64,000 nucleotides of DNA from CALARM01 sp964431735 (lineage in GTDB: Bacteria > Vulcanimicrobiota > SpSt-956 > JAKJGF01). Below, one piece after another: positions 1-9,339 of this stretch (its first letter is position 1; every line of letters begins with the position of its first letter). The DNA lies in NCBI GenBank assembly GCA_964431735.1, contig CAYSLJ010000003.1, positions 21,743 to 85,742 on the forward strand, read 5' to 3'. The notes beneath the pieces are model-generated. The model was not told the origin of the DNA. It made no database searches and was given only the letters and a program-made list of their open reading frames with translations. The position numbers were made by a program, and so were the translations under genes.

Positions 1-374
1 ATCTGGCCGAATTCACGCTCAATAACGGGATTAATATATTCAATGTCATATTGTTTATTAACTATATAAATACCATAAGGATATGCATCTAAAATGGATT
101 TTAGCTTATTACGTTCAGATAGGATTAATTCATCGACAGCACAATAGCCTGAAGACGCAAAATCATAGATTTCCCTGCATCGTTTTCTATCTTCTTCCAG
201 TTCAAGCTGTTTTTTTCTGAGTTCTCTGTTCTCCTCCTGAAGCTTAATCTGACCGGTCTGTAATTCCTGAATCGTTTTTTTCAATTCATTATCGGATTTA
301 GCTGATTTTAACAGAGAAGAAAGACGTTCAACTTCTTTTATTAATTCATCTCTGGACATATCTTCATATTTCAT
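1..374 (-). CDS. PAS-domain sensor protein, N-terminal part (runs off the window)
   Basis: About 124 codons are visible, starting at the ATG at 374 behind a GAAAGGGAC ribosome site. The start reads MKYEDMSRDELIKEVERL. A charged coiled coil follows to about residue 75, with stretches such as KLQEENRELRKKQLEL. A linker CREIYDFASSGYCAVDE comes next; it resembles the LYDFAPVGY signature common just before PAS domains in bacterial sensor proteins. The start of a PAS fold (YPYGIYIVN, IEYINP) then runs off the window edge. The family normally senses a ligand or redox state and passes the signal to a C-terminal kinase, cyclase or response domain. That output domain is outside the window, so the exact class is unknown. 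Confidence 0.75.
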   Translation of the reverse strand, partial: MKYEDMSRDELIKEVERLSSLLKSAKSDNELKKTIQELQTGQIKLQEENRELRKKQLELEEDRKRCREIYDFASSGYCAVDELILSERNKLKSILDAYPYGIYIVNKQYDIEYINPVIEREFGQ

Positions 375-1097
375 TTATATGTCCCTTTCTTAAGCAAGCA
401 AAATATTATTTTCACCGGATTTCCGATTATAGTTTATATTATATCATATACCGACACGTTGAAATCAAGGAATAATAAAATTATATTCTTCAATAATGCC
501 GGGGATTTTTCAGGTATAAACATATTCTTCCCTGACAGGGGAGGTTATATGTTATAATTAAATAATGAGTTCCGTAATAAAACACTACATAAAACCACAG
601 AGAGCTTTTTAAAAAGCCACCATGGTAGATCCTTCCTATTTCCCGGGCAAATACGCTTTTTCTCCGTACATGGCCTGTGAACATGTATTTTATTTCTTCA
701 CACGAAATACTAACCTTCTTCACAACTTTTTCATAACTTCATATTATAATTCATAATGAAAGCACAAAAGAAAGAAAAAATGTCCCCGAGAATATTATAA
801 ATTTAAAGAAAGGATATGAAAGAAAATGATTAAAAGAGTGTTTCCAGGTAAAAATTGTAATTTCTTCGCCGCATGCTACCAGACGTGTGCGAAGAGAATT
901 ACGAGGTATATTGGGAATATGCCGATATAAAACAAAAATCTCATGAAAATACGTTTATCTGCCCCTGTTCACCAGGTTCTACTTTGCAATACAGGGGGAG
1001 AATTCTGAAGTCTTTTAGTTAAAAGGAAAGAATTAATTAAGAAAATGTTTCAGAGTAACAACAAGGAGTGAAAAATATTGTTTTTCTGCAAAAAACT
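375..1097. other. Long intergenic stretch with possible micro-ORFs and an imperfect hairpin
   Basis: No convincing gene is seen. Two overlapping short frames exist. One is at 826-930 (+), 34 codons, starting MIKRVFPGKNCNFF behind AAAGAAAGGA. The other is at 873-1022 (+), 49 codons, containing the Cys pair ICPC. Bases 857-902 form an imperfect stem with arms GTAATTTCTTCGC and GCGAAGAGAATTAC. An open frame on the minus strand at 490-723 has no recognisable protein character. The stretch may hold a small RNA, a short peptide gene or decayed sequence. Confidence 0.3.
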
Positions 1098-4000
1098 TTA
1101 AGATTTCCCGGAATGTTTAAATTTCCGCCACGATAAAATAATTGCCAGAACAATTACTGCTACAATTACCACCAGTAGAATATTTAAAGAAATACCATTC
1201 TCTATTTTCTTTTCCTCAATTTTTACCGAAGGGTTAAACTGTCTCATTTCCGAGAGTGTAACAGGAACAGGAGTGGGACCTATCTTTTCTTTATTATCTG
1301 AAATATTTATTATTGTCTCATCACTGTTACCTTTTACTTCACCTGTGTACATAAGATAGGCTCTTGCAGGCATTACATGAAATATACCGGGAGTTTCGGC
1401 TCTGAGTTTACAGGTAATCTTACTCGTATCGCCATGATAATAAGTGGTAAAAGAAACGCATTTTTCATCTCTTAATTCCCTGTGAGTAAACCAGTAATCC
1501 CATTTTTCATCAAGGGAATAACCTTCTATCTCGTCAGGAACATATTTGCACCCTGCAGGCCTGGGATCTTCAATGACAAGATATTCAGAATCCTGATAAC
1601 CGCTTATTTCAAGTTCTTCCAGTATCAGATCATTACTCTTTATTTCCATCTCTCCCCTGTCGCTTAGAGGTATCTCCTTCTTAGAATCAGGTGACTGGCC
1701 AGGTTCAATAAGATAAAACTTTCTGGTAATATTAAAGCCGGAATCTGCAGGCATTATATGTTCTTCATCTGTATAATATTTCAGATAAATACTATAATAA
1801 AGCATGCCGGAACCTTTCATTTCAAATTTTATTTTATTTGCCCCGGCAGTAAGCCCATCTATGAAAGGTATTTCTATCTTTTTACCGGATTTACCTATAT
1901 CATCTTTTGTAAATTTAAAAGAAGTTATTTTTTTCCCATTAACATATAAATTCCCTTCAAAATCAGGATTCAATTCTTTTGTAATCTTTATATATTCTGT
2001 AATAGCCATTACTGCAGAAGCAGTATCTTTTGAAGAATACCAGGAATTTCCTTTACGGTTTACGCAGAGATATTTTACTATGGAAGGGATGAGTTTGCTT
2101 TCAGGTTTTACAGATATAAGTGCCATAAGGCAGTAAGAAGTACTTTCTACTCTGTTCTCAGTCCATCCGTAACCTCCCGGCCAAGAAGCAGTTGTTTCCC
2201 CTGTTTCTGCAGTTGTCTCCAGAATTTCAATTACATTTTTTGCTTCCTTCTGTAAACCTGCCCTGTTAAGAGCCAGAGAAAAGACTGCCATAGAATAAGG
2301 ATTAAATGCTTCATATTCATCATAAAGTGACATAAGCCATCCCCTGCAGTCAACTCCGGCAGTTACGAGAGAAAAAACCATGTAGACCTTTGTATTTATA
2401 TCTCTTTCTCCGGCATAATTATTTTTCAGCCATTTTATGCCATGTTTCAATCTCTTTTCATCAACCTCATAACCTGCCGATTTTGCCAGAGACATGCCAT
2501 AAACAACATAGGCTGTCATAAAGGGATGGCTTTTATCCCTGGCCCACCATCCCCACCCTCCGTCAGAATGCTGAAAATTATAAAGTCTCTGAAAACCTGC
2601 CATTACCACAGGAGGAAGTTCTTTATTTATATGTTCATTCTGCACGTTCAGTTCTTTCAGAGTTTTTACCACTATTAAAGACGGGAGAAAACGGCTCATA
2701 GTCTGTTCCACACATCCATAGGGATATCCTGTGACGTATTCCAGAGATGAAAGAAGAGAAGAAGAAAGAGATGGTTCGAGTATTATAACACATTTTGAAG
2801 AATCTCTTTTCCCATTATCTGGAAGAGTGATTTCTTCTTCAGCTTTATCTCCGGTGACTCCAGAAATTGAAACACTTTGTTCAATACCATGAGGCAAAAC
2901 AGGTACAGTTGTTTTCACAGAATCAGATTCTTCGTCTGTAAGTGCAATGAGTTTTACCTCACATGGCCCCTGTTTTTTCACTCTCACCTTCCAGTCTATT
3001 GTTGCAACTCCGTCAGGAGAAACGTGAACCTTACACTGCTGTTTATTTTTATCAATAAATTCAATACCGCCCTCTATTTCAAGCTTTGCATAAACAATTT
3101 TCTCACCGTTCAGATAATTATGGACTATACCTGTTATGACCGCTTCATCCTTTTCAGTAAAAAATCCCGGCATAATGAGCCTTGCCATAAGGTCTTTCAT
3201 AACTATAACTTTCTCTGTCTTTTCTCCTGTCTTTGTATCTTTACTTATTGCTCTGGCAGTAGCCCTCCAGTTAGTAATACTGTCAGGAAAAGATATATTT
3301 ACTTCTGCTCTGCCATTCTGATCTGTTATGATTGAAGGGTTAAAACAGGCAGTATCAGGGAAATATTCTCCTGTAAAGTCAGGCTTAACAACACCTGAGG
3401 CAAAATCACCTATCGTTTCTCCTTCAATATCGTTATCATCTATGGCACCTGCCTTAACATCTGAATACAGGCCATGCTCTCCTCTTTTTAAGGAATTATA
3501 CGTAAAAATACTGTTGCCTCTTGCACCATAGAAAAATTTCTGAATATTCGGAACAAATTCATCTGATACAGCATAAATAGACTCATCTGTAAGTCCGAAA
3601 GAAACCTGTGAAGATGCAGGTCTTTTCTTCCTGTCAAAAGTTTTAATTATAAATTTTCCGCTATCTCCGGGTCTGTATTTTTCTTTGTCACGTTCCAGTG
3701 AAACAGTAAGGAATTTATCATCAGGAGGACATATTATTTTCTTACTCTGAGTGTAAAATTTTCCGTTAAGAAAAAAATTTACTGAAATATAGAAATCAGG
3801 TGTATATTTATCTGTTATTTTTACTTTATAGCATGCTGTTTTATTGGAGAGATCAATTATTCTGTAATCCAGTATATCATGTCCTTCCACAGTAAGAAAA
3901 GCTTTTATACCTTCATATGGACATACAATAAGGAAATATGCAGTATCACCCGGTTCATATATATGCTTATCAGGTATTATATCTACTTTATTCAGATTAT

Positions 4001-5696
4001 TCCAGTTATAATAATCTGTTCCTCCGTAAGAATAAAGTTCAATGCTCTTCTTTACCATATTATGATTTTGATCTTTAGCTTTGCAAATCACCTGATAATA
4101 CCCTTCTTTTTCAGGAACAAAATCATAAGACACATTCCCTCCGTCAGTTTTTAATTTAACTGATTCAATAGTTTTCCACTTCCATTTTTTCTTTTCTTTA
4201 TCATAATTTTCATAATTAAAATCCAGAATAAAATCCGTTTCTATCGGATGTCCTTCATAATCCCTCGCCTCTATCTTAAGGCTCCCCTTTTCACCGGGAT
4301 TATAAACATACCTGTCCTGTGTAATTATAAAATAAAAAGAAGCTCCTGTTATAAGTAATTTTGTGCTTCCTGTCACTTCTCTTCTGCTTTCGTCTGTCAT
4401 GGTTACTACAACGGTATAACTTGCATCATAATTAATCTCTTCTGAAGGAAAAGAAAAAGAGCCTTTACCGTTTTTATCCGTTCTTCCCTGCCCTGTTTTG
4501 AGTTCCTGCCTTTCATATGAATTTATGGAATTCTCAGAAAAAACCTCTTCTTCCCACCAGTTATTCCAGAAAGAAGGGGAATAATAATCTCTGTATATGT
4601 GCCATTTATATTCTTTCTCCGGTATAGAATCACCAAAATAGTATTTTCCGTCTATATTAAAAGTCATAGTATCTCCCCTGACATAATGTGCCTTATCCGG
4701 TGTTACAATAATTTTAAATTCCGGTTTTCTGTATTCTTCAACCAGAAAAGTACCTTCTTTTTTCTGTCCGTCAGGGGCGGTGCAAATTATTGTATATGTT
4801 CCCGGAGGAGTTTCTTCAGAAAGAATAATATCTCCTGAGATAGCGCCATAATCATCTGTTTTAATATTTTTCTTATAAATTTCGTTATTTTTAGCATCTT
4901 TTATTGAAATTTTCATATCTTCACCGGCTACATATTCAAGTTTTCCATTTTTCTCATTTCTGAGGATACCTTTAAAAGAGACTTTCTGAGAAGGTCTGTA
5001 AACAGGTCTGTCAGTATAAATATATGCCATAAAGTTCGGCCTGATATCAGGAAGTCTGAAATTGATTTCACAGGTATCATCATTGCACACAGCCAGTATT
5101 CTGCATTGAGTTCCACTTTTAAAACCTTTAAGATTTACAGGAAGAATTCCATTTTTATCGGTGCTGTAATTTCTCCGTTCATTGCCTGCAAAAAACTTTA
5201 TATCTCCTTTTAGAGGGGAAGAACTTTTCCTGTCCTGTATGGATAAAAGGAGCATATTTTTTGAAATTTTTACAGAAAGGCCAATTGCACTTATTCTTAT
5301 TGAATCAGAAATGGAATCTCTATCAGTAGAAGCTACCAGGTAATAAACACCTGAAGATAATTCAGGAAGATTTAGAATAAACTCTCCCCTGGAGTAATGA
5401 TTGTCATAGGGTTTTATTGTAACACTTTTATTTATTTCTTCCAGAGGTACAGATTGTAAAGAATAATTTTTATATTTATCGGCAGTTAAATCGGCAGGTA
5501 TTTTATATATCTTTAAATTAATATTTTCTTCATGAGAGCCTTTCCTGTCAGTGCTGTATATATAACCTTTTAAAAATATCTTTTCTCCCGGATAATAAAG
5601 GTGTCTGAGAGAAAAAGTTATCCGGTAATTATCTGCCATCGATGGTAAAGAGAAAAAACATAATAACAAAACCATTATATATATTATTTTTTTCAT
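1098..5696 (-). CDS. Alpha-2-macroglobulin family protein with thioester motif and C-terminal membrane anchor
   Basis: A 1532-residue exported protease-trap protein. I start it at the ATG at 5696: GTGAGGA lies 12 bases upstream and the protein then opens with a clean signal peptide (MKKIIYIMVLLLCFFSLPSMA). The longer open frame upstream only reads through repeat sequence. An MG2-type domain is seen near residue 225 (TDRPVYRPSQKVSFKG). The thioester site is near residue 995 (YGCVEQTMS; the family has C-x-E-Q) and is followed by the alpha/alpha-toroid segment (DGGWGWW). A hydrophobic helix (LNILLVVIVAVIVLAIIL) and a basic tail end the protein. Bacterial homologues trap proteases in the periplasm and are usually lipoproteins often encoded beside penicillin-binding protein 1C. 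Here no lipobox and no pbpC neighbour is seen, so anchoring by the C-terminal helix is inferred. Confidence 0.92.
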   Translation of the reverse strand: MKKIIYIMVLLLCFFSLPSMADNYRITFSLRHLYYPGEKIFLKGYIYSTDRKGSHEENINLKIYKIPADLTADKYKNYSLQSVPLEEINKSVTIKPYDNHYSRGEFILNLPELSSGVYYLVASTDRDSISDSIRISAIGLSVKISKNMLLLSIQDRKSSSPLKGDIKFFAGNERRNYSTDKNGILPVNLKGFKSGTQCRILAVCNDDTCEINFRLPDIRPNFMAYIYTDRPVYRPSQKVSFKGILRNEKNGKLEYVAGEDMKISIKDAKNNEIYKKNIKTDDYGAISGDIILSEETPPGTYTIICTAPDGQKKEGTFLVEEYRKPEFKIIVTPDKAHYVRGDTMTFNIDGKYYFGDSIPEKEYKWHIYRDYYSPSFWNNWWEEEVFSENSINSYERQELKTGQGRTDKNGKGSFSFPSEEINYDASYTVVVTMTDESRREVTGSTKLLITGASFYFIITQDRYVYNPGEKGSLKIEARDYEGHPIETDFILDFNYENYDKEKKKWKWKTIESVKLKTDGGNVSYDFVPEKEGYYQVICKAKDQNHNMVKKSIELYSYGGTDYYNWNNLNKVDIIPDKHIYEPGDTAYFLIVCPYEGIKAFLTVEGHDILDYRIIDLSNKTACYKVKITDKYTPDFYISVNFFLNGKFYTQSKKIICPPDDKFLTVSLERDKEKYRPGDSGKFIIKTFDRKKRPASSQVSFGLTDESIYAVSDEFVPNIQKFFYGARGNSIFTYNSLKRGEHGLYSDVKAGAIDDNDIEGETIGDFASGVVKPDFTGEYFPDTACFNPSIITDQNGRAEVNISFPDSITNWRATARAISKDTKTGEKTEKVIVMKDLMARLIMPGFFTEKDEAVITGIVHNYLNGEKIVYAKLEIEGGIEFIDKNKQQCKVHVSPDGVATIDWKVRVKKQGPCEVKLIALTDEESDSVKTTVPVLPHGIEQSVSISGVTGDKAEEEITLPDNGKRDSSKCVIILEPSLSSSLLSSLEYVTGYPYGCVEQTMSRFLPSLIVVKTLKELNVQNEHINKELPPVVMAGFQRLYNFQHSDGGWGWWARDKSHPFMTAYVVYGMSLAKSAGYEVDEKRLKHGIKWLKNNYAGERDINTKVYMVFSLVTAGVDCRGWLMSLYDEYEAFNPYSMAVFSLALNRAGLQKEAKNVIEILETTAETGETTASWPGGYGWTENRVESTSYCLMALISVKPESKLIPSIVKYLCVNRKGNSWYSSKDTASAVMAITEYIKITKELNPDFEGNLYVNGKKITSFKFTKDDIGKSGKKIEIPFIDGLTAGANKIKFEMKGSGMLYYSIYLKYYTDEEHIMPADSGFNITRKFYLIEPGQSPDSKKEIPLSDRGEMEIKSNDLILEELEISGYQDSEYLVIEDPRPAGCKYVPDEIEGYSLDEKWDYWFTHRELRDEKCVSFTTYYHGDTSKITCKLRAETPGIFHVMPARAYLMYTGEVKGNSDETIINISDNKEKIGPTPVPVTLSEMRQFNPSVKIEEKKIENGISLNILLVVIVAVIVLAIILSWRKFKHSGKS

Positions 5697-6118
5697 ATAT
5701 AAAAAATCCTCACTGAAATGGAGTAAAAAGTGAGTCGTGAATAGAGAGTAATATCCTATTCTTTTCACTTTTCACTATAATTAAATTCTAATAAATTATT
5801 TAGATAAGTTGCTTCTACATAATTTTCATCTAACTACTTAAATTTTATACCATTAAAAATGAAAGTTCCTATAACGTTAAATTATGAAATACAATATAAG
5901 GCATAACTATATATATTCTATAAAAAATTCAAAAATCTCTTTTTTTACGTAATTTTATATTAAAAATCGTAAGATAAAAATACTTTTCAGGAAGGAAGTA
6001 AATGAAAATAAAAAGAATATATATAACTATACTTTTGCAGATTTCTTAAAAACAGTTGAAATTCTTAAATTTAAGGCTAATTATCTATTAGCGGTTAGCT
6101 ATTAGCAATTAGACTAAG
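5697..6118. other. AT-rich intergenic stretch with an orphan signal-peptide-like start
   Basis: No full gene is seen. At 6002-6049 (+) a good ribosome site (GGAAGG) precedes a 15-codon frame, MKIKRIYITILLQIS, then a stop. It looks like the start of an exported protein whose body has been lost. Heptamer units of the GTGANNN family lie at 5725-5775, next to the macroglobulin start. Confidence 0.3.
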
Positions 6119-6325
6119 AACCTATCCGAAAAGTCATATTTATTCTACACCCTTCCGGTGGGTGAGGCTCTGGAGAAAAATATATACCGTATTAACAGTA
6201 ATTTATAAATTAAACAAATGTAATATCGTAGCAGTCTGTAATAAGAGTTTTTTTGCAAGAGGATTATAGATTTTTCGGAAGAGCCTCACACACCGGAAGG
6301 TATTTGATGACTTTTCGGATAGGCT
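6119..6325. mobile_element. MITE-like element of about 207 bp
   Basis: The ends are inverted copies. The left end reads AACCTATCCGAAAAGTCAT and the reverse complement of the right end reads AGCCTATCCGAAAAGTCAT, matching at 18 of 19 bases. Inverted similarity continues inward through the segments around 6150-6172 and 6283-6300 (GGTGAGGCTCT against AGAGCCTCAC). Both ends abut CTAAG, at 6114-6118 and 6326-6330, which could be a 5-base target duplication. The right CTAAG is also the start of another repeat family, so the duplication is uncertain. There is no coding capacity. No matching transposase is in the window. Confidence 0.65.
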
Positions 6326-8590
6326 CTAAGTACCGCAACAGGTAAAAGGGTATCCATAAAAAGCTTCATGTAAAAATCTCAATAATATTTCAGAAGCTTT
6401 CTTATGAAGAGTTTCATTTTCATTACCGCATTTAGGGGAATATATACAGGCAGGACATCCTTCTTCACAGGGACAATCTCTTACAAGTTCGAAGGTCATT
6501 CTCACTATTTCATGGCTTAAATGAAACGCTTTTTCCGACAGACCTATACCTCCTTCAAATCCGTCGTAAATAAAAATTGTAGCCTCACCTGTGTCGGCAT
6601 GCCACGGAGTTGAAAGTCCTCCTATATCCCATCTGTCACACATAACATGAAATGGCATTACACCGATCATGGCATGTTCTGCTCCGTGAAGACCTCCCTC
6701 TAAATCACATATTTTTTCCTTTATCTGCTCCGGTATAATAAACCATAGAGACATGGTTCTGAATAGTAATGGAGGAAGGTCTAGCTCTATTATAGGTGCC
6801 ATTGAATCATATTTCTTTATTTTATAACCTGTATAATATTCTTTTACCTCAACCTCTCCGAAGAATATTTCCAGATTTCCTGATTTTTTGCTTTTAATTC
6901 CCTTCAAGATTTTCAAATCTACTTCTTTTATGACTTCAGTATGATAATCAACATCATTTTTTTTAACATAAATATGACATTTGTCCAGATCCATTTTATT
7001 TACTTTATAGGTCTCTCCCTGATGAAGCAGAACTGCTCCTTCATGGCCTTCCCTGTATGCCTGGGCTCTATCCATAGTTTCAAGGAGTTTTCCGTCACAG
7101 AAAACTTTAAAGACAGTAGAAGAAATACTGTTTAAGCTGACACTTTCTACAGGTCTTATCTTCCCGCTGTAGACCAGGCCATAAGACATTTTTCTCAGAA
7201 GTCTCCTATGTTCAAGGTCTTTTAAAAAATCCTTTAATTTATCACCGAAATACAATATATCATACAGAGGATTCAGTGGTAATTCAGAGGAAGCACATAA
7301 TATATGACCTTCTATTATATAGGGGTTTGTCAGGTCTATTATGGCATGTTCATGAGGTTTATCGAAAAAACAGCCTGGATGTTTCATAAAATATTGATCC
7401 AGCGGGTTCTGAAATGCTACAAGAGTAACAGCAGATGAAAAAGTTCCTCTTCCTGACCTTCCCGCCTGCTGCCATGTAGATATGATTGTACCGGGATAAC
7501 CGGATATGACAACACAGTCAAGAGTTCCTATATCTATACCCAGTTCCAGAGCATTTGTAGATATTACACCCTTCAATTCACCTGATTTCAGTCTGTTTTC
7601 TATTTTTCTTCTTTCTTCAGGTAAATAACCTGCTCTGTATGCAGTTACACTGTCAGAAAGATTTCGTCCCTTTCCGTATGTTTTTATCCGGTGAGCAATC
7701 AATTCAGCCATTTTCCTTGAAATGGTAAAACAGATGGTCTGAAGATTATGTTCAAGAAAAAAAAGACACATATGTTCTGTTTCTCTATGAGCAGAAAGAG
7801 TGTCTGTACCATCAACATAGGGATTGTAAAAAATGAAATATTTCTTACCTTTAGGAGATCCGTCGCTGTCTATTAATTCAAAAGGTAGTCCTGTCAATTT
7901 CTCAGCAAATTCAACGGGATTTGCAAGAGTGGCAGTAGAAAGAATAAACTGAGGATTTGAACCGTAATATCTACAGATCCGACGGAGTCTTCTCAGAAGG
8001 TAAGCCATATTACTGCCCATAACACCTCTGTATTGATGTGCTTCATCAATGATAACAAAATGAAGGTTTTTATAAAAATTTCTCCATTTAGTGTGCCATG
8101 GAAGAATATGATGAAGTTCATAGGGATTGCTTATTATAAGGCGGGAGTGTTCTCTTATATAAGGTCTTATGTCACGTGGTGTATCTCCATCATAAACTTC
8201 TGCATGCAAATTTATACCGGTTATTGTCTGTATTTCTCTTATGACTTTCAGTTGATCATGAGAAAGAGCTTTTGCAGGGTATAGATAAAGAGCTCTTGCC
8301 TGCCTGTCATGATTTAACTGTTCAAAAACAGGTATATTAAAAGCAAGTGTTTTCCCGGAAGCGGTCGGAGTCGTGATTACAATATTTTTACCTGAAGAAA
8401 GAGTGTTTATGGCATCACTCTGATGCCGGTAAAGTTTTATTTTCTTTTTCAGAAGATAAACTATTATTTCTTTTGAAAGATCTATATTCAATTCCCCGTA
8501 AACAGGCTCTCTCGGAGGTAATACTTCTATGTGTTCTATTCTGTCTCTATAAGGAACCTTATTTTTAAGTTCCCTGATTATTTTTTCCAT
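6326..8590 (-). CDS. mrfA: ATP-dependent DNA helicase of the MrfA/Hrq1 family (DEAD/DEAH box plus DUF1998)
   Basis: A 754-residue protein close in length and order to B. subtilis MrfA (YprA), a 3'-5' helicase acting in repair of mitomycin-type DNA damage. Visible motifs are Walker A TPTASGKTLAF near residue 77, DEAH in FVIIDEAHQYRG, motif III STATLANP, and motifs V and VI (ALELGIDIG; WQQAGRSGRG). The C-terminal DUF1998 region has the zinc-binding four-Cys cluster CPCEEGCPACIYSPKC. The gene stands alone on its strand. Its last codons (PFTCCGT, stop TAG at 6326-6328) are encoded inside a dispersed repeat beginning CTAAGTACCG, so the native C-terminus may have been replaced by repeat sequence. 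No strong ribosome site precedes the ATG at 8590. Confidence 0.93.
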   Translation of the reverse strand: MEKIIRELKNKVPYRDRIEHIEVLPPREPVYGELNIDLSKEIIVYLLKKKIKLYRHQSDAINTLSSGKNIVITTPTASGKTLAFNIPVFEQLNHDRQARALYLYPAKALSHDQLKVIREIQTITGINLHAEVYDGDTPRDIRPYIREHSRLIISNPYELHHILPWHTKWRNFYKNLHFVIIDEAHQYRGVMGSNMAYLLRRLRRICRYYGSNPQFILSTATLANPVEFAEKLTGLPFELIDSDGSPKGKKYFIFYNPYVDGTDTLSAHRETEHMCLFFLEHNLQTICFTISRKMAELIAHRIKTYGKGRNLSDSVTAYRAGYLPEERRKIENRLKSGELKGVISTNALELGIDIGTLDCVVISGYPGTIISTWQQAGRSGRGTFSSAVTLVAFQNPLDQYFMKHPGCFFDKPHEHAIIDLTNPYIIEGHILCASSELPLNPLYDILYFGDKLKDFLKDLEHRRLLRKMSYGLVYSGKIRPVESVSLNSISSTVFKVFCDGKLLETMDRAQAYREGHEGAVLLHQGETYKVNKMDLDKCHIYVKKNDVDYHTEVIKEVDLKILKGIKSKKSGNLEIFFGEVEVKEYYTGYKIKKYDSMAPIIELDLPPLLFRTMSLWFIIPEQIKEKICDLEGGLHGAEHAMIGVMPFHVMCDRWDIGGLSTPWHADTGEATIFIYDGFEGGIGLSEKAFHLSHEIVRMTFELVRDCPCEEGCPACIYSPKCGNENETLHKKASEILLRFLHEAFYGYPFTCCGT

Positions 8591-9042
8591 TATTTTCAGT
8601 CAATCTTTAACGGGTATATTTTATTAGGTAGTATGTGATTATCTGGGGTACCTCTCCAGCCTGGTTTCGGCCTTACGTGGCGTGAGCTTCCCGTCTGCAA
8701 GTCCGGTTTTAGATTTTTACCGCTTTTACCGCTTTTCTACCGCTTTCTTCCATTTACTTTGTGATTTTTTACCGCTTCCGGGGAAAACCATCTTTTTATC
8801 ATAAAAAATCTCCGCCCAGGGCAATTTTTAAATTTTATTTTTAAGACTTTTTAAACCCTTTTAAATTATTACAGTGTAAGGTTTTTTAACACCTAAAAAA
8901 ATAACTTCTTAAAATTCCTTAAAAATCTTTTAAAAAAAATATAGAGTTAATATTCAAGCCATTCTTTTAAATACCTTTTAAATCGTTTTTAAAAGCAGTT
9001 TTAATGTTTTAAGGAACCTCTGTCGATAGCATTTAAACAAAA
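8591..9042. other. Intergenic stretch with reiterated TTTACCGCTT motifs
   Basis: No gene is recognised. At about 8715-8790 the motif TTTTTACCGCTT or a near copy recurs four times. The rest is T-rich and A-rich tracts with many TTTTAAA words. A short open frame reads through the first 200 bases on the plus strand, but it has no ribosome site and low-complexity composition. Confidence 0.35.
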
Positions 9043-9097
9043 GATGTAGACGTCTACTTTATAACTTATCTACTTTTATAAAATAGACATCTACATC
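9043..9097 (-). terminator. Long hairpin 3' of the 46-residue protein gene
   Basis: Arms 9043-9064 and 9076-9097 are inverted repeats of 22 bases (GATGTAGACGTCTACTTTAT against GATGTAGATGTCTATTTTAT over the outer 20), separated by 11 bases. The hairpin lies 11 bases beyond the stop codon of the small gene at 9108-9248 (minus). A terminator role is inferred from position. There is no clear U tract, so it could also be a mobile or structural repeat. Confidence 0.5.
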
Positions 9098-9107
9098 TGC
9101 TATTTAC

Positions 9108-9248
9108 TTAAGCCTTTACCCATATGGCAAATGCTTTTTTACCGTAGTCGCGGGCGAAATAAGTCCGGCCATTTCTGGTAAAATATGGTCTGAATATAAG
9201 TTTTCTGCCAGGTTTACGACCGAAATATTTCCTCAAAAAATTATCCAT
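9108..9248 (-). CDS. Small basic conserved-type protein, 46 residues
   Basis: The ATG at 9248 is preceded by GTAAGG. The protein is very basic and aromatic: it begins MDNFLRKYFGRKPGRK and carries RPYFTRNGRTYFARDYG and KKAFAIWV. This two-part pattern (RP-aromatic, RNG, AR-YGKKAF) looks like a widespread family of tiny uncharacterised proteins, but I cannot name a family with certainty. A coding reading is supported by regular third-position composition, the ribosome site and a hairpin directly after the stop. There is no membrane segment. A nucleic-acid-binding role would fit the charge but is only inference. The gene stands alone between the helicase and the IS630 element. Confidence 0.6.
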   Translation of the reverse strand: MDNFLRKYFGRKPGRKLIFRPYFTRNGRTYFARDYGKKAFAIWVKA

Positions 9249-9267
9249 TAACCTTACTCTTTTCTGA

Positions 9268-9335
9268 AGGAGTTTTTATTGCTTAACCGAATTATAATAT
9301 GTGGTTTATTAGGAGGTTAAGTAATGAAAACTCCT
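9268..9335. repeat. 20-bp inverted repeat beside the IS630 insertion
   Basis: Arms 9268-9287 (AGGAGTTTTTATTGCTTAAC) and 9316-9335 (GTTAAGTAATGAAAACTCCT) pair at 18 of 20 positions across a 28-base loop. The right arm lies 4 bases from the IS630 end. It contains a good-looking ribosome site and ATG (GGAGGTTAAGTAATG) with no extended frame after it. Confidence 0.6.
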
Positions 9336-9339
9336 AATA

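Noticed and set aside
490..723. 77-codon frame on the minus strand
   Set aside because: No ribosome site worth the name, no conserved motif, composition like non-coding sequence.
1482..5116. Many open frames of 60-150 codons antisense to the macroglobulin gene
   Set aside because: They overlap a clear gene, lack ribosome sites and have no family features; they are shadows of an AT-rich coding strand.
1098..5768. Longer start for the macroglobulin at 5768
   Set aside because: The extension reads repeat DNA and would bury the signal peptide; the ATG at 5696 has a ribosome site.
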